This document shows, piece after piece, positions 1 through 9,462 of a stretch of 64,000 nucleotides of DNA. The stretch is from Coemansia sp. RSA 487 (Eukaryota; Kickxellomycota; Kickxellomycetes; Kickxellales; Kickxellaceae). The notes beneath the pieces were generated by a model. It had not been told where the DNA came from. It saw nothing but the letters and a program-made list of their open reading frames with translations, and made no database searches. The stretch covers positions 1 through 64,000 of the forward strand of contig JANBRJ010000037.1 of the NCBI GenBank assembly GCA_027577595.1. The letters run 5' to 3'. A program made the position numbers and the translations under genes. Numbering within the stretch: the stretch's first letter is position 1; every line of letters begins with the position of its first letter.

Positions 1-1690
1 CAAAAAGCTTGGTGAACGTTCCCAGTCTTATGTGCTTTGGAGCAGAGCATCACAGGTATATATTTCTATAATCTAAGTGCTAGTGGAATTCCCAGATCCC
101 ACCAAGGCGTATTTCTTGAAAACACCTTTCCATTTCCTATTCTGCTAAAGTTCATTCTCTATCTTTAATTGAGCATAAGTTCTCTTCCAGCTCGGCATAT
201 ATAGTCCTTACATTTGCAAGCAATCCCGGTAAACATACTAAGTAGCCACTCCAGACAGCATCGACGCTCCATTGATCACAGAACGCTCTGGAAGAGAAGT
301 GATTGTCAGAACGCACGAGCTGAAATGTTGGATGCTGGGAGATGAGGATCAAGACGACAGTGACATATTCCTAAGCAGTGCAAGTGTCAGCGGACTGCCC
401 TCATACATAATTGCAATGCGATCCAAGGACTCATCAAAAGGGCAAGAGGCGACTATGGCCAAGCTGAAGTCGATTGACAACAATAATGTGCTGGAAGCTG
501 TTTCCAAGGCTTCTTGGATGCACATTCTGGCTACACGCCAGGTGTTTGTCACCAAGTTTTGTGGTGATGGTGTTCTGCCACTGCACAAGTATCGCCATAT
601 TATTGGAGAGTTCCAACAGTGCCCTGGCCTCGACTACAATGACCTGTTTGCTCCAGCTGTGTAGTGCAAGTCGATTCATATCATTCTTGCTCTTGCAGCA
701 CAGTCTAGCCTCCCAGCTCACAGCATGGATGTCAAGACATCTTTCCTTCATTGCGACATTGGCGAAGACCTGTACATTGAGTTTCTGGATGGAATTGGTG
801 GTGGTTGCAAGCCTGATATCTGCAAGCTGAGCCACTATGGACCCAAACAAGCTCTACATGTCTGGAACAACCGTCTCAGTATTCACCTGTATGACCAGAT
901 GGGCTTTGTGTCTAGATGCTGACCAGGGTGTATGTCAAGCATACTGCAAATGGCAAGATATAAACTGTGGCCAACATATGTTGACGGCCTGCTCATTGCA
1001 GCATCAGATGGTACTATTATTCAAGACACCAAGTCTTATCTGCTGAATTCTCGATGAAGGATCTTGGGCTGTACATGACTAGCTTTAGTATTGACATTAA
1101 AGCAAGAACGCAATTATTCTAAACCAGGAACCAGCTATGCTTCGCCTTCTTGGCAGCACAGACACGCAGAATGCGAATTTTGTGAAATGGCTCCCGACTT
1201 TTCTGAAACTGGCTGCAGCTCAACTTGATGACGAACTTATAGATATCCAGGAATTCCAACGTATTGCCAGATATCTGCAGTACCTTTGTTATAACTACTT
1301 GTCTTGACATTGTTCATGCAGCTTCTGTTCTTGGCTCTTTCAACTCCAAACCAACCAAGACACATCTGCTTGTAGCCAAGCATGCTATCTACTATCTCAA
1401 GCTGTCGGCCAAGTTCTGTGTCAGGAACTTACACCAGCTAGTACTCCAGCTCATTGGTTAAACTGATGCCAACTATTTCTATATTGGTGCGGATGCAGAT
1501 AATGTTGGCTATGTTTTTCTCTTGGCTGGTGGTGCAGTGACCTTGCGCTCCAAGATGATCAAGTCTGCTACTCCTCAATATACTGCCGAAGCAGAGATGA
1601 ATGCGCTGAATACAGGTACTTGTGAGGTTCACTGGATTGTGGAGCTAGTCGAACAGTTACACGTTGAGGACAAGCATTATTTCTAGAAGC
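1..1690 (+). mobile_element. Ty1/copia LTR-retrotransposon fossil, partial
   Basis: Translations over this stretch show scattered blocks typical of copia pol. They run in order from a possible integrase tail at the left edge, through reverse transcriptase (a block ending DYNDLFAPA near 650, MDVKTSFLHCD near 725, a VCKL-like block near 820, a MKDLG block near 1055), to an RNase H region (DANYFYIGADADN near 1470, ATPQYTAEAEMNAL near 1570). The copy is clearly dead and carries multiple breaks, roughly six or more. The left end lies outside the window and no LTR was recognised on the right, so only the 3' half of pol is seen. The erosion suggests an old insertion. Family assignment is fairly safe; the boundaries are approximate. 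Confidence 0.8.
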
Positions 1691-1790
1691 TCTGCCACCC
1701 ATATCAAAATAATTACCTTTAATAACCGGCTGGTTAATATATGACCATTATATTTTTATTCGCAAATTTATTTCTGTGGTCAAGAAAATA

Positions 1791-4652
1791 CTAATTTTTG
1801 ACAAATAACTTACATATGCGATATCCAACAGAAACTGGATACCCACAAATATCGTGTACGTTATTTTGACCAAGCCATTCACCACATTCGTCCTGTCTTT
1901 CAATAAAGTCGTAAAGTAGCACCACTTCATCACCTTCCTTGAGCACAGATGTCTCATCGACTTTCTTTGAGTTTACAAAAGTGCCGTTTGTGCTGTAGTT
2001 TGTAAGAAGAGCAGCACTGTCCTCAAATGTGATTTTGCAATGGAGCTGGCTAATATGTTGATCGCTGATTGTGACTGTGCAAGATAGGCTACGGCCGAAG
2101 GATATGATGTTATCATATACGTGCAGCCTATGATGCTCGCTACTCAATGGGCATATAATAGCTTGCGGCTGTCGTTTGTTCAAAGCATCATTTCCCAATA
2201 GAGCTGGAAGACAGTCATTTGGAGCAGGGTCAAAGTGGAGAGTTCCATTGACAACATGCACATTTTCGGCATTCTTGAAGGGTAGGCACGAAAGATGGTG
2301 GGACTGTACTGGCAGGACAAGCGGCGGAGGCTGAGAAGGTAAATGATCCATGAGCGAGAGATCATTGCCAGCAGCCGCCGAACCTTCCTTGTTTTCTCCA
2401 CAAGCAGTGCCTAATCCATAGGGGGAAACCGCGCCCTTGTCTAGTATCTTGATCTTGTTTTTAGAATTGCTGGTGGCAATTACCATAGGCGCTACATTCT
2501 GGCTGTTTACCCAGATCTGTTTCCAGGGCTTAGGGAGTACACATATCGAGAATGAGTATGTGGTCAGGCTGGAGTGTGTTGATGAAGCAATGCCAAGGTC
2601 TGAGAGGTTATTTGTCAAGCAAAGAAAAAATGTGAATGGTTCATGAAGAGTCACTTTTTGCCCACTTGACACAATCTCTCCGTTTGCCGAAATCTTGTTG
2701 CGCCCAATGTTGCGCAGAAATACAAACGAGTCAATAAACACGATCTCGCAGTGCTGGGCTGACACACGCGAATCGGGGATCAGAATGTGACTCTTGCGAC
2801 TTCGACCTATTACCGTACGTTCGCGAAACAGATTGATGGGTGGCTGGTGTTTTGCCCAAGACGGGCGTTTATGCTTATTATTCTGCGGCGATTGTGGTGG
2901 GGATGGCTCTATTTTGAGAATCCCCCAGACATCAAAGGGCTCAAACGAAATGCCAGGAATCCCGTCATTGCCAGTCTGCATCCAAAGATGGTGAATGGCA
3001 GCCTCGATCGTAACACGTCTGGTTTCATCCACTTGAAGCATTTTTGTTATCAAGTCGCGAAGCGATTCAGACAAACAGACAAATTTTAAATTCGTATCAG
3101 TGAGCCTGCTAGCTTGGTGGTATAGATCGATTGAGTTTGCGGTGGGCTGGCCGTTTTGGAATAGCCTTGAAAATGGAAAGCTGTTCATATGCAGGGCATA
3201 CAAAACAACGCCCAGTGCCCACATATCCACGCTTTTGCCGTATGGCGTTGATGCTGACGTTCTGCACACGATTTCTGGCGCTAGGTAGCTTGGGGTTCCA
3301 CATATAGTTCTCATTAAATCACCGTCGCCAACTGCACGCGCAAGACCAAAGTCAGCAATTTTTACAGAGAAGATCGATCCGTTTGATGTGGTTTTGATCA
3401 AGATGTTGTCTAGCTTTATATCCCGATGTGTAATGCCATTTGCATGTAGATAATGTACCGCACTGCATATCTGCTTGAAAATTGGCCGACAGCTGGCTTC
3501 AGTGAATGATCCGTTGTCGGAAAGGTATGTGAACAAATCGCCTCCTTCAAGGTATTCCATAAATATATATATGCGATCACGGTTCACATGAAGCTCATGT
3601 AGAGGTACTATGCTTGGATGGTTTAGTTGCTTCATAATGCTTATCTCGCGTTCAAATACCTTTGTCAGCCCAGTGCTAAATAAATGTCTTTTTTTGTTTA
3701 TAACCTTGCACGCGCAGGCCATCCCACTCTGCTTGTGTATTGCTAGCCAGACCTTTGCAAAATTTCCAGCACCTATTTCGCGCTTGAAGTCGTACAACCG
3801 CAACATTTCGCTGCCAATATCCTACAGTAGAACATGGCCCGCCATATGAAGGACAGAATCGATAAGGCTTTGGTGGAGTGGTCTTATATAAGTAGAAGGA
3901 TCATAGAAAGGGCAAACACAAAAAGGCGCATAGATTCACAAAATGCTTTGCATCATTTAAAAATTTGAAGCAAACTTACCGAAAGATCATTGCTGGTTTG
4001 GTTGTTGGCATCCGTAAACTCAACACTATATTCCAAAGCAATATCTGAGGGTAGGGCACTGGTTGTTTGTAGGAATCCGACACGATCTTTATGAAGTAGG
4101 ATAGTACAGTTGTCACGCCCAAGAACGCGATCATTGATGTATGTTCCGTTGGTACTACAAATCAGACCAAATAAAATAATAGCACAAGTACCATGCAAAT
4201 GCATATGCTATAATAAGTAAAAGAAAAAACCATACAGCCGCTTTTTTTCACTTCAAAACAAGGGGTTATTGCATTTGATTTTTGCGCTACCTTGTGTCCG
4301 AAATGTACAGGTTGTGTTTCGTTGGATCCGCGGCAGGCTCCATATAGATCCGACAGTGTTTACCACTGATAAAGCTCCTGTCCAAGATAGCATCACAATC
4401 GTCAAAACGTCCAATTGTATATCCCTCACGCAACAGCCTGTCCCTCGCCATCAACAGGGGTTTTAGCTGGGGGTTGCGAGGGACCAAGGTTGCAAACATG
4501 CCAGAGTAGCTGTTGTTTTCAGACCTTGGCGGTTGCTGAGTCGCCTGAGTGGGTTGCGTGGCCTGAGTGGGCTGTGTAGGTTGCACATCCTGGGTTGACT
4601 GGGTGTTTTCAAGCTGTGCATTTGTTGGTGACTGCTTCACAATATCGCTCAT
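1791..4652 (-). CDS. Chk2/Rad53-like checkpoint kinase with three FHA domains
   Basis: A nuclear DNA-damage or replication checkpoint Ser/Thr kinase is predicted. Three exons fit: 4652-4291, 4154-3980 and 3821-1791, joined by GT-AG introns of 136 and 158 nt, giving about 855 residues. The N-terminus has a TQ cluster (six TQ sites in residues 18-40), the kind of site ATM/ATR-type kinases phosphorylate. FHA1 (about 70-155) is split by intron 1 inside its STNGTYIN motif, which splicing restores. The kinase domain (about 185-465) has a glycine loop GAGNFAKV, HRDIKLDN, DFGLA and APE. A second FHA-like domain (about 515-585, GRSRKSHI and RVSAQHC) and a third (about 750-820, GRSLSCTV, NYSTNGTFVN) follow. 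Rad53 has one FHA on each side of the kinase and Chk2/Cds1 only one, so the third FHA is unusual. Checkpoint-kinase identity is inferred from the TQ-FHA-kinase order. Confidence 0.85.
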
Positions 4653-5029
4653 TTTTGCTCTCGTATGAGCTGAACACTCTAATTTCGAAGTCTAGGGATA
4701 AATACTGTATAAAATAAAATAAAATAGAATAAAATAAAAAGTATCAAAGTGGATTGCAGAAAGGTTTGGCAAAAGATAAAATAACCGAATGCTTAAAAAG
4801 GTAGAGCTGCTTTGAATCCCAAAATCTGTTTTTCTTAGAGCAATCCTGTCAGAACTAACGCACAGCTGCTCTCCCCTAAGCATTGAGCATGTTTTGAGTC
4901 CCAGGCTGGTCTATTAGTTGCAAAGCCTTTTGTAGGGTGGTGATGCGACGAATCCCAGAATAAAAACATCTGTCTCTTTTATTCAAATTATTTCCAGAGA
5001 GAAAGGGAATATATAACTACCAAGACATC
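4653..5029. promoter_or_regulatory. Divergent intergenic promoter, kinase / DUF185 gene
   Basis: 377 nt between two head-to-head start codons. It is A/T-rich and holds a TAAAA-type pentanucleotide run at about 4707-4740. No specific factor site was recognised; promoter function is inferred from gene orientation. Confidence 0.5.
4707..4740. repeat. (TAAAA)n microsatellite
   Basis: Six imperfect copies of a 5-nt A/T unit with one G interruption, lying just upstream of the kinase start codon. Confidence 0.8.
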
Positions 5030-6571
5030 ATGGGGAGCAAGATACGAGGCGACACATTTCGATGGATGACGACAGCTCACAGCATGTGTCGCGCTTTGCT
5101 CAGCAACATGCAGCTCGGAGGAAATGCCAGATACATCAACACGCAAGGCGGATCAAAAAGAAATCCTAATGACAAGGCCACAGATGAAGACAGCAGGCAG
5201 CCGAAAGGCTATCTAGAGTCTGTACGCGACATTATGCGGATGCCAGCAACAACAGCCGACCCACGCATTCCAGCGAGACGGGTGACAGCAAGCGAATGCG
5301 CCAGGATCTTCACAAAACAGCCTAGAAACGTGACAATGCTGGTTCGGGAGTTTATTAGTGATTCTCTCTACAACCCTGCGTACGGGTATTTTTCAAAGCA
5401 GGCGCTTATATTCTCGCCGAAAAGGGGGTTTGACTTTTCAAAGTTCCGCGATTCTGCCGATTTTCTAAAAACCATTGGTGTCCAATACCAGGAAATGGAG
5501 AGCGAGCTTGACGATGTCCGCAACATTCCACGTCAGCTGTGGCACACGCCAACAGAGATTCTGAAGCCCTGGTATGGCTACTCCATTGCACAACATATCG
5601 TCAGGCAATTCAAGGCAGACAGCGCGGGAAAGCAGAAGGGGCAACCGCTGGTGATTTACGAAATGGGCGGAGGAAATGGAACGCTGATGATAAACATTCT
5701 CGACTACATCCGCGACAATGAGCCGGGAATCTACAGCAGCATGGAGTACAATCTGATAGAAATTAGCACCAAGCTCGCCAAGCAGCAGCTGAGACAACAA
5801 GCCCGGAAAAGCCAGATACCACATACCAATGTGAACATAATCAACAAGTCTATTTTTGACTGGAGCAAGCGTGTCGACATGCCGTGTTTTTTTGTAGCAA
5901 TGGAGGTCATCGACAACTTTGCACATGACATTGTGCGCTACGGATTCGAGACTGGGGAGCCATACCAGGCATTTGTGCGTGTATATGACGATGGCGAGTT
6001 CGAAGAGTTGTACGAGCCTGTGTCTGACCCACTGATCACCGATTACCTTCGTGCACGCGCAGAGCTGAGTGGTCCTTCGTACAACACGCCTGCGCTCCCG
6101 TCAGCGCTCTATCGCAAACTACGCAGTATGGTTCCGTTTTCTCCAAACCTAACAAGGGCCGAATTTGTTCCAACACAGGCATTCGAGTTCTGCCGTGTTC
6201 TCGGCAAATACTTTCCCCGCCATCGACTCGTCCTCAGCGACTTTTATGAGCTACCTGACACCGTTCCAAATGCAGTGGATGCGCCAGTAGTGCAAACACG
6301 CTTTGGTGGCGCCATGGTCCCGTGTGAGACCTATCTCGTGCAGCCTGGGTGGTTTGATATATTCTTTCCGACAAACTTTGAGCTTCTCAAGCAAGTGTAC
6401 GATCATGTTTGCCAAAGTGGATCTGCGCCAGGCAGCAGTCCAGCTCATTCGCGAGTTTGCACACAACGCGAGTTTGCAAAGGAAAATGCAGATCTGGGCA
6501 TGACACGCACTCGTTCAGGCGAAAACCCAATGCTTGATTTCTATGAGAACACAAAGTTTCTTATTTCGTAA
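5030..6571 (+). CDS. DUF185/Methyltransf_28 mitochondrial methyltransferase (NDUFAF7-like)
   Basis: A 513-residue intronless SAM-dependent methyltransferase of the family that includes human NDUFAF7, the complex I assembly factor that methylates an arginine of NDUFS2. Visible signatures are SDSLYNPAYGYFS (about 108-120), the family's N-terminal motif, TPTEILKPWYGYSIAQHIV (about 171-190), and a glycine-rich SAM loop EMGGGNGTLM (about 208-217) followed by the acidic ...NLIEIS. The basic, Ser/Thr-containing first 50 residues could be a mitochondrial presequence. Fungi carry both an NDUFAF7 orthologue and a more divergent paralogue; the loop wording (GGGNGTL rather than GPGRGTL) suggests the paralogue, so the complex I role is not certain. 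The first ATG of the open frame was used. Confidence 0.8.
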   Translation: MGSKIRGDTFRWMTTAHSMCRALLSNMQLGGNARYINTQGGSKRNPNDKATDEDSRQPKGYLESVRDIMRMPATTADPRIPARRVTASECARIFTKQPRNVTMLVREFISDSLYNPAYGYFSKQALIFSPKRGFDFSKFRDSADFLKTIGVQYQEMESELDDVRNIPRQLWHTPTEILKPWYGYSIAQHIVRQFKADSAGKQKGQPLVIYEMGGGNGTLMINILDYIRDNEPGIYSSMEYNLIEISTKLAKQQLRQQARKSQIPHTNVNIINKSIFDWSKRVDMPCFFVAMEVIDNFAHDIVRYGFETGEPYQAFVRVYDDGEFEELYEPVSDPLITDYLRARAELSGPSYNTPALPSALYRKLRSMVPFSPNLTRAEFVPTQAFEFCRVLGKYFPRHRLVLSDFYELPDTVPNAVDAPVVQTRFGGAMVPCETYLVQPGWFDIFFPTNFELLKQVYDHVCQSGSAPGSSPAHSRVCTQREFAKENADLGMTRTRSGENPMLDFYENTKFLIS

Positions 6572-6678
6572 TACAGTGGGGATTGTGCATTGCGGATATG
6601 TATGTGTGTATGTTTTTTTAGTATCAAGCACTCTTTTGCCTTTAAAATACTCCAGCATAAAATGAGTCTACTAAAAGC

Positions 6679-8316
6679 CTACTTCATGTTGGCAAGCATG
6701 AGTTCGGGATATTCTATTAGCTGCTTGTACAGCGTTGCAAAGCGTGCCATCGTTGCTCCGTCCACCACTCGATGATCAGCGGACCAGCTGGTGACGAGGA
6801 TGTGCTTGGGAACAACCTGTTCGACTGGCTTGCCATCAACCAGCGTGGTCTCAAAGCGAGGCAGTCGTTGGGTCTTTCCAATGGCGCCGATGCACACCTC
6901 CGAGCTGACAAGCACCGGGCTGAGGTATGTCCCGCCGATCATGCCGACGTTTGAGAGCGTGAACGTTCCGCCCTTCAAGGCAGCGCCAGAAATCGATCCG
7001 CTCTTCCCCATTTCTACTAGGCGCCGGAGCTCTTCGGCAATTTCAATCAGCGACTTTGTTTGCACGTTTTTGACGTTTGGAACAATCAGACCACCTGGCG
7101 TATCCATTGCCACGCCGATGTTGTGTGCGGCCCTGTAGAGCAATTTTGGCTGCCCGCCATCATCCGAAACGACCCTTGCGTTCAGAATCGGATACTTTGA
7201 GAGCGCAAGGGACGCAGCCTTGATGAAAAATGGCATATACGACAGCTTTGCTGCATCTGGGTTAGGGCTTGCTTGGTTGAGATGCTCGTTTATGCGCTGG
7301 CGAGCCTTGATAAGTGCGTCAAGCTCGATCTCGTCTTTGAATCTAAAGTGTGGGATGCCCAGAGATTCGGTCATACTCTTGAACATGACACGCTGGATCG
7401 GCTGAAGGGGAACTACACGATCCTCGCCAGTGACAACAGCAGATGCGCCGGAAAGACGTGCGGTAGCCGATGATTCGCTTGTGTTTGCCTGGACAAAGTG
7501 CTGTTTGGATGAGTCGACGGGGGAAGAGGTAGTGGGCGCTTTGGAACTAGCAGGTTTCTCTTTGACATGCCGATACACATCCTCCTTTAATATCCTGCCA
7601 CCCTTGCCAGATCCCGAAACAAATTTGAGATCTACCGAATGCTCGCGAGCAACACGCCGCACTGCAGGAGTAGCATAGACGACATCGTTAGTGCGGTCTC
7701 TGGAATGGTCTGTCTCGGGGTTGTCGGTAGGCGCAGTAATGCCATGAGGAATGGATGGCTCCGGAAATGTAGGATCAGAATCAGTGCTTGAGATAGAATT
7801 TTCCGGGGCTGTCTCTGTAGCCAAATTAGGAGCACCTGAGTCGGGCTCGTTATTGTCTAGTTGAATATCAACAAGCGGCTTTCCAACCAGAGCAATGTCG
7901 TTGTCGTTATAGTGAATTTTTTTAATCGTGCCGTCATAGCGCGAAGTGATCTCTACAGTTGCCTTATCCGAAGCCACTTCGCATATTTTGTCAAACTGGG
8001 CAACCTTGTCGCCAGGCTTGACAAACCACTGGATAATCTCGCATTCTGTGATCCCTTCGCCAATGTCAGCCAGGTTGTATGAAATTAGCTTTTCGCATAA
8101 CTGGGAACTCGTGTGAAGGCCTCGCAGACCAGTGCAGGGCGGGTGCAGGCTCTTCTGGGATGCTGTTGATTTGGCGCATAGTGCTTTTTTCACCAGGCAG
8201 TCTTTTGGAAATAGCGCGAAAGTACTTGGGAGACCTACTTTTACATGGGCGCCGCTAGCATTGACTGCTGAGCAAACTGCTGTTCGCCTCAAGATCGCAG
8301 TACAAAGTGAATACAT
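6679..8316 (-). CDS. DBT: Branched-chain 2-oxoacid dehydrogenase E2 (lipoamide acyltransferase)
   Basis: The mitochondrial-matrix core acyltransferase of the branched-chain 2-oxoacid dehydrogenase complex, which passes acyl groups from the lipoyl arm to CoA during valine, leucine and isoleucine breakdown. Starting at the ATG at 8316 the product is 545 residues; the open frame extends further but without an upstream ATG. It begins with an Arg-rich mitochondrial presequence (MYSLCTAILRR). The lipoyl domain (about 76-150) starts LADIGEGITECEI, wording typical of the branched-chain rather than the pyruvate enzyme, and has the lipoylation lysine in SDKATVE. A peripheral subunit-binding domain (about 212-250, TPAVRRVAREH) and the catalytic domain (about 300-545, active site SADHRVVDG near the C-terminus) follow. 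A Ser/Thr/Pro-rich linker separates them. Intronless. Confidence 0.93.
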   Translation of the reverse strand: MYSLCTAILRRTAVCSAVNASGAHVKVGLPSTFALFPKDCLVKKALCAKSTASQKSLHPPCTGLRGLHTSSQLCEKLISYNLADIGEGITECEIIQWFVKPGDKVAQFDKICEVASDKATVEITSRYDGTIKKIHYNDNDIALVGKPLVDIQLDNNEPDSGAPNLATETAPENSISSTDSDPTFPEPSIPHGITAPTDNPETDHSRDRTNDVVYATPAVRRVAREHSVDLKFVSGSGKGGRILKEDVYRHVKEKPASSKAPTTSSPVDSSKQHFVQANTSESSATARLSGASAVVTGEDRVVPLQPIQRVMFKSMTESLGIPHFRFKDEIELDALIKARQRINEHLNQASPNPDAAKLSYMPFFIKAASLALSKYPILNARVVSDDGGQPKLLYRAAHNIGVAMDTPGGLIVPNVKNVQTKSLIEIAEELRRLVEMGKSGSISGAALKGGTFTLSNVGMIGGTYLSPVLVSSEVCIGAIGKTQRLPRFETTLVDGKPVEQVVPKHILVTSWSADHRVVDGATMARFATLYKQLIEYPELMLANMK

Positions 8317-8394
8317 GTTGATAGACACAAAAGACGGAATGAATATGTTGAAAACAACGTAACAAGAGGGTACCAGGGAAAGCAAAACAAAGGA

Positions 8395-8715
8395 TTATTT
8401 ATATAAAGCAGGATGAAAGAAGCCAAAGAACAAGAAGAAAAAAGACAAAAAGACGGTGGGAAAAAACCAAATATGCCGCAAACAGATCGTGGGAAAGTTT
8501 GGCCATTTTCCGATTTTTATCGTTGGCGCAATCGGAGGAATTTTTGCTGGTGTTCTGGTTTTCTTCGAGATACGTAAGTGTGTATGATCATCGTCAACGG
8601 CGAGCATCACCACCTGCTGTTTCAGGTCTTTTTCCTTTTTACCAATCCTCGCTATCACCATCAACACTGAAATGCTAATGTAACCAAGGATATATACGAC
8701 AAAAAAGACAGACAT
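8395..8715 (-). CDS. Small hypothetical membrane-protein ORF (uncertain)
   Basis: An ATG-initiated frame of 106 codons, 48 nt after the NDUFB3 stop on the same strand. Its first 24 residues form a hydrophobic helix (MSVFFVVYILGYISISVLM) followed by a Lys-rich stretch (GKKEKDLKQQ). The remainder is less convincing. On the opposite strand the same DNA encodes another hydrophobic stretch (FPIFIVGAIGGIFAGVLVFF, about 8502-8561) next to a GTAAGT donor at 8574 and a TTTCAG acceptor at 8625. One small spliced membrane protein on either strand may exist, but the sequence alone does not decide which, and both may be chance. Confidence 0.25.
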   Translation of the reverse strand: MSVFFVVYILGYISISVLMVIARIGKKEKDLKQQVVMLAVDDDHTHLRISKKTRTPAKIPPIAPTIKIGKWPNFPTICLRHIWFFPTVFLSFFFLFFGFFHPALYK

Positions 8716-8763
8716 GTTGAATAAGCAGGAAAAGAATGGAAAAAACAGACGGCTTTTACCGAC

Positions 8764-8967
8764 TCAATGCTTCTTTGGCTTTGCAAAGTGGTTATAGGCA
8801 AGATAGACAGCGAACAGGCCAGTGGCTATCCCAAGGCCTGGGAACATGCCCTTGAGCTGGTTCATTTTTGAAAACGCCGGGTGTTTGCGCCATGCCTCGC
8901 GCCGCGCCCAGGGATCCTTGATATCAGCCTTCTGCGCCTTATCGACAATCTTTACTGGGTCAATCAT
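8764..8967 (-). CDS. NDUFB3: NADH dehydrogenase (complex I) subunit NDUFB3/B12
   Basis: A 67-residue accessory subunit of the complex I membrane arm. The family core is clear: DPWARREAWRKHPAF near residues 16-30, matching the DPWGRNEAWR motif of NDUFB3, then one transmembrane helix (GLGIATGLFAVYLAY) and a Lys-rich end. Length resembles the short fungal orthologues. The open frame runs upstream of this ATG without another ATG; a possible acceptor (TTGCTTGCAG) at about 9002 leaves room for a tiny upstream exon, so the N-terminus is not certain. Its presence shows the organism keeps complex I. Confidence 0.85.
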   Translation of the reverse strand: MIDPVKIVDKAQKADIKDPWARREAWRKHPAFSKMNQLKGMFPGLGIATGLFAVYLAYNHFAKPKKH

Positions 8968-9111
8968 AGTACCACCAAATTCCGATCGAGTTGTGCCTAA
9001 CTGCAAGCAATGCGCCAATTTAAAATGAACAAGCTGGAGGCTACGCCGAATGTATTGAAGAAAGAAAAGCAAAGAGAATTTGTTTCAAGAAGCGAAAGGA
9101 GGAAAGGCATT

Positions 9112-9462
9112 TCAAATGTACAGCACATTTTTCCACCAGCAAAAGATAGTAGCCATTAATCGGATGATCGCGATTAACCGATCAATACTGCCTGAAGTAA
9201 TTGCTTTTGCTGCCAAATTCCCGCTTTCGGTCACGTGTGTGGAGTTGTGAGCATGGTGACGACTATGGCTGTGTTTATTGGTGTGAAAACTTCTGGAATG
9301 TTGCTTGAAAGACCGATGCCGATGACGGTGGTCGGTCTGCCATTTGATATGCTTTGCGGCGAAAGGAGATTGAAAGCAAGCAATACCTATTGATAGGAAT
9401 GTTCGAAAGCACCAAAAGAAACAAAGGGAAGCTGGCGCAGCTGTAAGACCGAGCAACAGCAT
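9112..9462 (-). CDS. Hypothetical His-rich small protein (weak)
   Basis: A 116-codon frame starting with ATG. It has a hydrophobic, possibly signal-like N-terminus (LLLGLTAAPASLCFFWCF), a His/Arg/Ser-rich middle with 14 histidines in about 35 residues, and a mildly hydrophobic end. No family was recognised. It lies in a 1.6-kb gap between NDUFB3 and the HSF-type gene. It could be a chance frame; composition is the only support. Confidence 0.2.
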   Translation of the reverse strand: MLLLGLTAAPASLCFFWCFRTFLSIGIACFQSPFAAKHIKWQTDHRHRHRSFKQHSRSFHTNKHSHSRHHAHNSTHVTESGNLAAKAITSGSIDRLIAIIRLMATIFCWWKNVLYI

